Of a DNA stretch of 64,000 nt, positions 14,101-26,100 are shown piece by piece (the first letter of the stretch is position 1; each line of letters opens with the position of its first letter). The notes under the pieces were generated by a model, which was not told where the DNA came from, did not search any database, and saw only the letters and a list, made by a program, of their open reading frames with translations. The DNA comes from Eupeodes corollae (taxonomy: Eukaryota; Arthropoda; Insecta; Diptera; Syrphidae): the NCBI RefSeq assembly GCF_945859685.1, contig NC_079149.1:68528991-68592990 (forward strand), in the 5' to 3' direction. Both the position numbers and the translations under genes were made by a program.

Positions 14101-17100
14101 AATATACAATATATGTTTGAGGAAAAAGAACTAAGTGCTTATAAAACAACAGTTATTTACGAAGTAACATTTAACATTGAAAAAGTTTAGCAAGATATTA
14201 TGATCTTAAAAATGAATCATTGAAGATATTATGATTACTTCGTAAATAGTTTGAATTTGAATTGATTTGTTTTTAACCATATTCTAGTAGTTCATCATGG
14301 TCCTCGGTAAATGTATCTTCAGGGGCAGCAATTGTCAAACGACGTTTCATTAATACTTCTGCTGGTGGTTCATCTTTTTATGAATTCCAAATTGCAACAC
14401 GAAAATAAACATTTAACATATAACATATATTTCAACCATAAAACAAATAAATTGTTGCTTTTCGTTTAAATTTTGTTAAATAAAACTGCAAAAATAATAT
14501 TATTTAACATGTTCTATACCTAAGAAAGTGCAAATTAGAAAGATAAATTATATTATACATCTAAACAAACATGCTCTGGCGTGCTACACAAAAACAACAA
14601 TAATATTATATTGATATTATGTCTGTACGTTAAAACAAAAATTTTAGTTAAATTAAAGGTTTGCATTTTGAATAAGCATCGTTATTGTTGTTTTGTATTC
14701 AATAAAATAAAAAGCAGACTAAATATGTAGTCGTAAGATATTTAATTAAAAAATTAAAATAATAAAACAACGATAAAGCTTACTAGCAACAGAAGTTGAA
14801 TTAAACAAAAATTGGCGTGTAGTTAATACAAAAATAAACACTTGGAAAACTCACTTGTATTTGGATTTTTCCTAATCAATACAAGGCGTGCAACTAACGC
14901 AAGTGCCACACCCACACCAATTTTAACCGCAACTGCAAAATTCATGTGGAAAAAAAGGACGCAAATTAATTGATTGTATTATGTTTATAGTTTCTCAATT
15001 TGCACTTTCTTTTACAAAATAAATTATTATAAGTTAATTATTATAAATATTATGGGACTCAGCACTTTCCCAATGCATGATTCTACATTTATCTAAAAAA
15101 TCTAAGATTTCATTACATCTAGCTTTTCTTAATTATTAAGTAAAATATATACCCATACGAAAGGGGACTGGTTTTATGACCAGGTCGAGGCCGGATGTTT
15201 TTTTATTTAATTCTTACTCTTACGGAAAAAATTGTTTTTAATATCAAAAGAAAAAGATAAAAAAACGATGAAAGTAAACAAATAATAACATATGTATAAT
15301 GAGGACTAGATATGTATCTGTGTTCTTAAGTCTATTTTTTCATAAAGTGGATTTTTAACTTGCAATCTTTGGTTAAAGGAAATTAAGAAAGATATGAACA
15401 TACGGTTTTCAATAATTTTTTCTATATGATATACAATCTATATATATAAAACTGAAATCAAGCAAAGGAGGAAATCTTTGTTACGGTTTGATAGGATATC
15501 ACGGAGCAGGTTTTAGGCATAAATAAAGTCCGATAATGTAAGTCAATAATTTGTTATCTATCACTCACTCACTGATCTCACGTTTCGATGGGAAATATGA
15601 ATACCAAGTGCAATTTCTGTCCTGCATTCAAATAAAGAACCACTAGTTCTCTGCTGTTCAGGAGGAAAAGTTTTATTGGCAGGAATTGCTGATCGACCGA
15701 ACCCAAAAAAAAAGTCTTTAATCATTCTCATCGAGAATCTAAACATTATCTTAATATGATTTGTGTTTACAATTCTGCTTTCCGAATGGAGTCATTCGGT
15801 GCCAATGAAGATTGTATGCCTCCATTTAATGTTCAGGGTCAAGTCATCATTTAGCTGGATTTTTTTTACCAAACAACCCTAACGAACCGAAATTTTTGCA
15901 TTATGAACGTTTTTTGGCAGTTTTTTAACTACCTGTACACTTACAAAATAGTCAGCGTGTTTATTACCGCTCACACAAGCAACGCGGAATGTTATTACTA
16001 CCGTAATAAAAATTGTTAATAGCGTTGAGTATCCTACTTTCAATGAGCCTGCCAGGCACTCAGCCTTCTCGAAGATGAGAAACATTGAGACGATACCTTA
16101 AAAGAAGCAGCTCTTCTCCACTCTGCATCACATTTACGCGAACTTTTTGTAACCATGATAATCTATTGTCATATGTTTATCAAATTTGAATGAATTATGG
16201 AATAAACACAAAGAAAATATGGCATCTGGCATATTGCAACAACGCAGGCATAATTTTAACAACCGGTAATTAGAAATCACGTCACAAATTTTGAATGAGG
16301 CATTAATATTGGTTGAAAATCAAGTTCTAAAAATATCAGGAAAAATTTTGTCCGACTTTGATAAGGTATCTCCTACACGGATTGAAGAACGTGACAGACA
16401 ATTTCTTCAGGACAGGGATTATCTTTCAGAAACAACGGGAACGTGCCAACCAAGTTTCAATTATTTTCGTTCAAGATTAACCGACAACATGCGACTTGCA
16501 TACAACACTATAATCGAAAACGTGATGCAGAACAGTAGTAAAATGTTCTTTCTTGATGAACCTGGCGGGACTGGAAAAACGTTCTTGATCAATCCTTTCT
16601 TGCTAAATTTTGAATGCAAGCAAAATTTGCATTAGCATCATCTGGGATTGCTGCAACATTACTATAGAATGGAAGAACCGCTCACGCAACTTTTAAATTG
16701 CCTTTAAATTTGCAAAGCCAAGAACGTCCATTTTTTAGTATCTGGAAACAAAGCTCACTAGATAAAGTGCTTAAAGTAACGACGTTTATTGTGTGGGTCC
16801 ATTCGACTATCGTAAATAAAGGTGGGCCTGAAGCTCCGAATCGTACACTTAAAGATTTTAGAGCTGATGAACATCCGATGGGAGATGTTGCGATACTGTT
16901 CGCTGGTGATTTTCAGCAAACATTGCCGGTTGTGCCAAGAGGTACAAAAAGTGATGAAATAAATGCTTGCCTAAAATCGTCGTTTCTGTGGGCTTCTGTC
17001 AAACTTTAAAGATTGGCCACAAATATGCGCGTACATTTGGGTGGTGATAATAATGCAGCACAATTTTCAAGAACTCTTTTGGATATAGGAAATGAAAATA

Positions 17101-20100
17101 TTTTAAATAACGATGGTGAAGTACTAATAGAACCAACATTTGCAACTAGCGTCACTGGACAAGACGAATTAATATCTAATGTTTACCTGCAAGTCGCCCA
17201 AATTTCAGAAAAAACGGATGATTCTTTCAATGTTTTAGGCCCATCAACAAACTTATCTTTCTATTGATAATCTGACTGATCCAGATAATGCTATTGATAT
17301 TCCAATTAAATTTTTGAATTCTTTTAATACATCAGGACTTCTTCCGCATAAACAGAACTTGAAAATTGTTACTCCAATAATACTTATGAGTAATTTAAAT
17401 GCACCGAAATAATGCAATGGTACTAGATTACGGACAGTAACTATGCAGAGGAACGTGATTGAAGCTAAAATTATTTCCGGCTCAGCCCAAGGTCAAGTCG
17501 TTTTCATTCTCAGGATACCGATGATTACTAACGAATACCCGTTCGAATTTAAACGAGCACAATTTCCTATTAAGCTTTGTTTTGCTATGTCTATCAATAA
17601 GGCACAGGGACAGACACTGAAGGTTGCAGGCCTTGACATCACAAATCCTGTTTTACCCACGGACAATTTTATTTTGCATGAAGAACAAAAAAATATTGTT
17701 TACAAAGAAGAATTATAACTGTAAAAGAAATATGTACAGATTTAATATATAAATTAACATATAAAAAAGGTACAATATAAGAAAATAGTAGTTTTTTCAT
17801 CGTCATTTTTTTACATAAAATAGTTGAATACCTCCCGGGTGAAGCCGGGTAAACTAGCTAGTTTTATAATATATAAAGATAATATAGTAACATTTAATTT
17901 TGATAAGTGAAGTATTTACATTTATTGATGTTTTTTTTTATTCAAGTGCTTTAAATAAAAAACAACTTTTAAAGTTTTCCATTTACTAAGTATTACTAAA
18001 AATGTTCTTAGGTTGCTTAAAACGTTTTTGTGTTTTTTTTTATTTTTTGTTTGATATAAGAAATTTAAATGTGAGACAAGTTTTATGGTAAAATATCTTA
18101 AGTTTTTTTAAACAACTTAAGACATTTTAACAAAATCATTTATGCCTATTATCTGATAAATAAAAGACATTGATAAACAAGACGAATCATCCCCTGCTTA
18201 AGTGTATTAAACTTCTTCAAAAACTCACGAATTAAACTTAATGACAAAGGGTCATATCATAACTATCTTGTTTTTAAAGATTTATCAAAAGGAATAAACA
18301 GCTAAAAACACTTAAGTGGAGCTTAGATCATTTGCCTGTTTTAATTTAAAAAACTTATAAATATTATCATGTTTAAAATTAAAAGTTCGTTGGCTTTACC
18401 CTCTTTAGGAAATACATATATTGCGAACAGTGAGCAAATCTTAGTTGAGAAGTTAAGCTTAGTTAAAAGAAAAAATTTCACTAGCTGATATTTCGACACA
18501 AGTATACATGACTTGAAAGATATTTCTTAACACCTTTTAAGTCAACTTTGTAATAAATTTGCCTTCATTGAAAGGTTAAAATTTGAAATTAAATTTCACT
18601 TACTTTTACTTTCATTTTTTGACAGCTGGCAAATCAGATACTAGAAAATTGCCTTATATAAGTTAAAAATAAATGAATTAGGTGGAGCAACAGTCCATGA
18701 AGAACCAGGGCATAGTGACTTACAACTCTCAACCATTCCTGTGTGCGAGTAATGTTGTCAGGAATGGAGGGGACCTTCAGTTTATATGTCGAATCCGAAA
18801 GGCTAATTTGAGAAAGCGCTTTTTAATGACAAGAATTACTCTTGGAGAATGTGTCAATTCCTCGCAAGAGGCAGTACCCATGAAAAAGTTAGGTAGCACA
18901 GGCATGGATTGAATCCAAGAACCTTTGCTTGACAGTCCAACGTACTAACCATTTCGCTACGGGTACTACCTTATATAAGTTACAAATCCATAAAGTTGTG
19001 TTTGGCATTGTAAAAAAAAGTTGTTCCTTTCCCAGTATGACAAGGAACTTTTAAACACAAAGCTTTAAATCCAATAGTGCAGTATATAAACTACCGAGTA
19101 ACAAAGTTCAGCTTTCACTTGAAAGAAAAAATATGATCAATTGTTATTTTGACATAAATGGACTTGACTTGATAGTTGGGGAGATTTTTCTTTAATAACT
19201 TTCCAGTCAACTTTCCAATGAAGTTGCTATAATGGGAAGGCTATTTTTTGACATTCAAGTCCCTTATGTCGCCTCAGCTTGCCCAATTCTTTGGCGGCGG
19301 GCCATTTAGATACTAGAAATTTGCCTTACGTCACATTATGTGGTCTGAGCCTACGTAGTATTTCTTGTAGTTTGTTTTTTTTTTTTTAAATTGTACTTAA
19401 TTTCAAAAACATTTTTCACTGATCAATACAATTATTTGGATGCAATCTAATTTTTTGTCGAGGTGAAATTTTTGTAATTAAAAAAAAAAAAACAACTGTC
19501 TGCTAATTTTTTCTCTTCTATATGACGTCATAATGTGTAACACAAAAATTGTATTCTAGAGTTATTGGTTATTTGAGGTAAAAAAATAGTTTCACTTTTA
19601 TTACATTGCTATATTAAAAAAAGCACCCACTGATTTTTTTAAATTTATTTGAAGTCAATACATCTTCTAGTTCTTAAGCTATGGCCGATAAAATGAGGTA
19701 TCTAGAAAGTACGTACGGGTGTAAGTACAAATGCACATACATACATCTATCTAAAGATCATGGATATATATTTTAAGGACTCCGAAATGTTGTGGGATGT
19801 TAACATTTTTGATTGAAAGATCCAAAGAGAAGTAAGAAATATGGGAAGTTGGAAGGTTCACTTAATGTCAATAGATATGTATATGATTGAAGATGGTTGT
19901 ATAAGAAAGACCAATGAGTTGTAGACGAATCGAAATTATCTTTTTTTGTCAAACCCCCAAACAAAAATTAAAATATATTGCACTTTTTTGAATAACGAAT
20001 CTGACAAAAATATGTGTACAGCAAATAAGTTTTTTTGCATTTCACAACGGCTCTAATCCGTTCGTTTGTTAGAAACTATCTAAACTCAAAATAAATTATA

Positions 20101-23100
20101 ATCACAACTGAACTACAAAGATTTACTCTTTTATGATAAGTTTTTACTTTAAGCAGAAAATGTTTAATATAATTTACTCACGTGATGAAGAATAAGATGG
20201 TGTTTCCTCTTCATTTTCAGGCTCTGCTTTTTTTTGAGAAGCTTGTTGTTGTCGTGCCTTTTCCTGCAGAATCAAAAGTTCCTCTGCGTCGTTATCAACT
20301 ACAACTGATTCTAATGATTCAAAAGTACCATCATCTTCCTCCTGAAAAGAATACAAATTGGTCTTTACATTTTATTGAATTTATGACTTTTGAAATTGTA
20401 CCTCTTCGAAAGGTTCGTCATTATCATCATCTTCTTCAGTGGTTTTACTTTGTGCGCTTGAAGCTGTTTGAGTACGAATTTGTGGTGATTCTATATCTTC
20501 AGTAGTTTCTTCGTCGTCTTCATCTTCGTCATCTTTATTGTCATCATTTTCGTTGGTTTCTTCATCAGCTTCTTCGTCCTCGTCTTCTCTTGTCTCTTCT
20601 ACTTCTTCGTCTTCTTGATTTTCTTCGTCATTGTCTTCATCTTCCCGGGTTTCATCGGGCTCTTCGGCTGTTTCAGCTTCTACTTCTTCAGTTTCTTCAT
20701 TCTCATTTTCATCTTCATTTTCTTCAGTATCTACGTCTTCTTCTTCGTTTTCTTCACCGTCATCTTCATCTTCATCATCATGACCTTTTTCATCTTCATC
20801 ATCTTCTGCTTCGTCTATTTCCGAATGATCCTCTTCTTCTTCAAAAGGTTCATCTCCATGCTCATGCTCTTCAATTGAGGCAGTTACAGCGTCATGCTCA
20901 TCGTGAGCTTCCCGATGTTCATCAACCCATCCATCAAAGTAGTTTGAGAACCTTGATTCTGACAACGGAGTATCCACTTCAAAGTTCATACATTTAATAA
21001 GAGAACTATTTTAAAACAATGTGTGCGCGCATATACTTACAATCAGCAAGTCCTCGGTTTTCAAGTATAATCAATCCAATCAAACCCAAAAGTATTGCCA
21101 AAAGGGAAAAGAAAAATAGTTTAGCACACCAATGACCTCCGGTTTCATGCTCTCCCTGTACATGCAAATGCACATCTTCATTTCCCATTTTGGAGCCATG
21201 AACTCCTTGATGTTGTTCTCGGGGTTCATCATCTGAGGAAGTATTAGTTTTATTTAAAAAAAGAACTAAACAATTTGGAAAAGGCAATTTGATACATTTG
21301 TTAGTACGACACATTTGCATTTAGTTAACAATCAGAAAAACATAAATTTTCAATATTATTTGTGATTGGGTTTGAGGAACTAACTACCTTGTAAGCTATG
21401 TTTACGGGCAAATACGAAATCACCGTCGGACCTGCGATCCAATGAATCTATTTAAATTAAATAAAAAATTACACACAATCAACAATGTATTATTTTTATT
21501 ATTATTTTTATTTATACATTTGCTTCTTTTTTATGTTTTACATTAACTAGTTTGGTTATTAAGATGGTAATGCACGAATGAGTCATCATTTCCAGTTCAT
21601 TGGCTAACTAGAATTGAGTCCCTAGCGAAGAAAAATAATGAAAGCGAACAAATCGATGGGAATTTTAGTGAGAAACTAGTCACGCGAGTTTTAGGTTTTC
21701 AGAATCACGAAATCGGATAAACAAAAACACTTTACGTGAGCTCCACTGTCATACACAGACCCGCGGACGACAAGGATCTTCCGCACAAATATAAAAAAAA
21801 GTTTAAAAAACATTTGGTTGCAAATAATGAAAAAAAAAAATAAATAATCCTGGACATCATCTAGCAAAAATGTTAGCTCCTCTTAACCGCGTTACTGATC
21901 GGGAAAATGGACGGACTTTTGATTAAAAGCAAAATATTTTAAAAACACACATACTTTGCATCTTTTCTTTTATATACATATAACTCAAAAAACGTATACA
22001 CAAAATGAGAGATGATTTCGCAAAGGATATTCGCCATAATGGTATGAAATTTCTATACATCGTTATCCCAACAAAAACGCATTTACAGAAACATGTTATG
22101 CCAAAAATGATAATTATTATTTTTAAAAGTATGAACAAAATGCAGTCAAAAAATATATAAATATAAAAGTGCCGAGCACTTCAAAGCAGCTGGAGATGAT
22201 TTAGAGCCCGATAAATGGAACCTCAGTATGTTTGCCCAATACTGAAAAAACAAGACCCTTTAAACTGCACGAACTATTGAGAAATCAGTCTACTTAATAG
22301 CGCTTAAAAAATCTTCTCTGCCGTAATATGTGAACGTCTAAAGCCTACCGTCAACAACATGATAGTTATTTTTCAGTGCCGTTTTAGCCCAGGAAGGCGA
22401 TCGATCAAATGTTCAAATTTGAAATCCCAAGAACATCAAATCGAAACCCACTATCTCTTTATCGATTTCAAGGCCGCATATGACAGAATCTAAAGAAACG
22501 AGCTGTATTGGGCAAAGTCTAGTTTTTTCATCCCTGCCAAACTCGTCTGTTTGTGCAAGATGACCATGGAGACTTCACGCTGCTCCATAAAGGTTGGAAA
22601 CAACTTAACAGAACCTTTAGATGTCAAAAAAGGCTTTAAACAAGAAAGGCTCTTAAAAAAATAGTGCAGAACTCCCAAGTCCATACTCTTTTAAAATGAT
22701 GTCCTATTACTGGCATATGCTGATGACGTTGACATAATCGGAAGAAACCAGCCTGATGCCAATGGGGCTTAGCGAGTATTAAGGCAGATGTTTAGCGGTG
22801 TTAACGATGCAAAACAGAGTTTCTGCTGTCATCAAGGAAGGACCTACAAAACCGACGTTTCGATCAAAACGTCACCAATGACAGACGTAACTTTGAGCTA
22901 GTTAAGGACTTTTACTACCTAGGCTCCGCGGTGAACACAGAAAACAACACCAGCGCTGAGATCAAACGAAGAATTACTCTTGCAAATCGCTGTTTTCTTG
23001 GGCTAAGAAAACAATTGAATAGTAAAGCTCTCTTTCGAGCGACCCGTCCTGCGTCGTAGTTTAGAAGCATTGACTATGACAAAAGCGGATAAAAGCACCA

Positions 23101-26100
23101 TTGGTCGTTTTGAGAGAAAAGTTCTTCGCGTAATCTGCTCTCCTGTATGTATAGAAGGTGAGTCGAGGAGAAGATGGAATTACGACCTGTACGTGCTGTA
23201 CAGCGACGTCGATTTAGCCAAAAGGATAAAAGTCCTATTACTGAGAGGACGGTGCATGGAAACCAAAAGACAGCACAGTAAAAGACCGCTGGCGCGCACA
23301 GTTTAGGATAATTACTCGCAACAACAACACCTGGCTATAAGCCCTTATTTGTTGGCAAGCTTTTAAGCTTGGTGGCCCTTTGCATTGCTTTGTCGCTTAG
23401 TTTTTGAAATTTTTTAAAATATTTCACAAGATTTACCCTCTCTTCTTTGGCGAAATGTTTCGAGTGAGTTGCTCTTTCTAAGCTACCAAGACTTAACAAA
23501 TGTACCAATTTGTTAACCTTTGGTCTTGGGTTTGTCCATCTAAATATTGATTTTTCTAGGGTTGAAGAAACCAATACCCTATGCATATAGGATAAACCAC
23601 AGCCACCAAGATACTCTCACAAGGAGGCCATCCCATATATGTTCATGGGGCTGAAACATATCCCGTGGTACCATATCTTCAATGGTGTGTTAATTTAGGT
23701 CTTTGATGTGGTACCATCTAGGGAAGATAGATTGTATATTTACTGATTTTCATGGATTTTTTATAATTTTTATCAGTAAGTCTACCTCGAACCCATGAGA
23801 CAGGACGACGGTCCCTCGTTACCATCGATCTTAAGATTTTTAATTTTAGGAAGGAAGATAACTATTAGCTTCTTGCGTTTGCTAACAAGTTGAGAATTTC
23901 CTGAGTGCAGTTCTACGCCATGCCTTTTTCAATTATTATTAATTGCACAAACTACAATGATTTCTCTAACTTGTTCCCAGGAGCCACCACGGGAAGGTGC
24001 AAGTAAGCGCTTCTTCCTTCCAGACTATAGACAAGCATTATAGCTTTCCCTATGTCTACATGGAAGTCAGTTTGACCTCCCGCGGGCGCGCACAAGAGAA
24101 AAGTGACCTCACCTAACTGGGGACCGAGCTAGAAGTAGAAGTTTGTTTGGTGAGGCCCAAGTCCACGCAGGTCTTTAGCACCACTTTCAAATCAAATGGG
24201 GTGGCGCAACAGTCCGTTGTGAACTAGGGCCTAGTGACTAACAACTCTCAACCATTCCTTTGTGCGAGTACTGTTGTCAGGAATAGAAGGGACCTACAAT
24301 TTTAGGCCGAATCCGAACGGCTAGTTTTGAGAAAGCACTTTTTCATGGCAAGAATTACTCTTGAAGGATTTGTTAATTCCTCGCAAGAGGCAGTACCCGC
24401 GAAAATTAATTTTTTTAAATTTAGGTGGCACAAGACCTCTTGCATGACAGTCCAACGCACTAACCATCATCCCACGGGTACTACTAGCACCACTTTAAGG
24501 AAGTTAATAAATAAAAGAATATTTTAGGCTTAACATTGATTTCTACGATTTCAAATATTTCAAAATATTCCGCACAAAATGTACACTGCACCCCCGTCTT
24601 TCTACTAACCGCGTTAACTGATGCTTCATTTCGGTGATCAATAAGAAACGATGCTTTATCAGTGATTAGGCCTTTGCACTAAGTTAAATACATTAAATTC
24701 AAACTAATTAATTAACTCTTTATCAAAGTAGTTTCTTTTTTAATAAATTATTCGAAAGACCAAAACTACATACGTAAGCATAAATAATATAAGCAGCGCC
24801 CGGCATTTCCAAATCTACAATGAACTTTTCGGCATTAAAGCAACTGGCATTGTGCCAGATTATTAATTTTAGACTTTTGATCTCTAGACAACGACTAACG
24901 GATTTAAATCGAAACAATGTAGAAAGTGGACATCGTAGAAAACATGTCATACAAAAGTACTTAGTTGCGTTTTTTGAATGCTTATGACAAAGAAGTTTTT
25001 TGTGTGTGTACACAATGCAAACGAAAAAGAATAATCTTATGGTAAGACTTAAGTGAACTCTCTCTCTTTTGTTTTTAAATATTGTTCAATGCCACGTGCA
25101 GTTGATTATTCATCCTTCTCCAAAAGAAGGAAAGTAAAATCAAAATTATCTGAAATTTTGATTTGAAAAAACTTTTGATCATCTGGAAATTTATTTAAAA
25201 GTCACCTAAGTTTGATTTTTTCAGTTCCTTATATAGCTAATGTTCTTGCCTATTGGTCACATCTGGATACATCTGGATATGCAAAGGAAAATAGTTTATT
25301 TGGTTTGTGTTTAATTTGTTTTACATAATGGTATGGACACATTAATATCTCCGATTTTCAGTAGGATTGTGGAAGTATCTTGTTCGAGGGGTGAAGATAT
25401 TTTATATAATTTGAAAAGCCCACCTACATAGGATTTATTTAATGTCGACCCTGAGCTCGTTTCGAAGTGTTTGAATCACTGGAACTGTGTATTTTAATTG
25501 CATGAGTTGACAATTACTAATCTCTGATTTTTAAAATTTGTCTTATGGTTTTGTTGGTATTGCCAAGTTTTGATACTACGCAAGATAAATTAGAAAGATC
25601 TGTTTCTATTTGAATTTTATAATGAATAGATTCGTGTGTATGAAAGGTTTGCACTTAGTAATGGGCGCATTCATAAAGCCAGTGGCTACGTAGTCAAAAT
25701 TCAATCCGGAACTGTCATATTTTGTTTATATTGATCGCGCACTCAAGGGGATATGAACTGATGGGCATTTCTAAAAGTACGGGTATACGGTTGAAGGGAT
25801 TTTTGGAATATTAATCCGGTCATTTTTATAAAATTAAACGCAAACTTAATATTTAATTTATTCATAAGATAAGTATACACGATTGGAAGATGTTTCACTA
25901 TCGGCCAAACTGTCGAAAATCTTCCAATTCCATTGGGCAAGTTCAGAAAACAAAGAGGAATTCATTTTGACTAAGGTAACTTGTTAGTTTTTTAAACTCA
26001 CCGTACGAAAACTGCCAGAAACATTATTGTCTACAAAGCTTATTTACTTATTTCGTTTCCCATTTGACAAGGAACCCTTTTACTTATAGTAATAAGTAAA

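Noticed and set aside
20590..20997. Plus-strand ORFs (135 and 87 codons) rich in Leu/His or Phe
   Set aside because: They are the antisense of the Glu/Asp-rich Asph exon; GAA/GAT repeats give long open antisense frames by composition.
24723..25013. Minus-strand ORF of 96 codons with many Cys/His
   Set aside because: No splice partners or recognisable domain; AT-rich intron context suggests chance.
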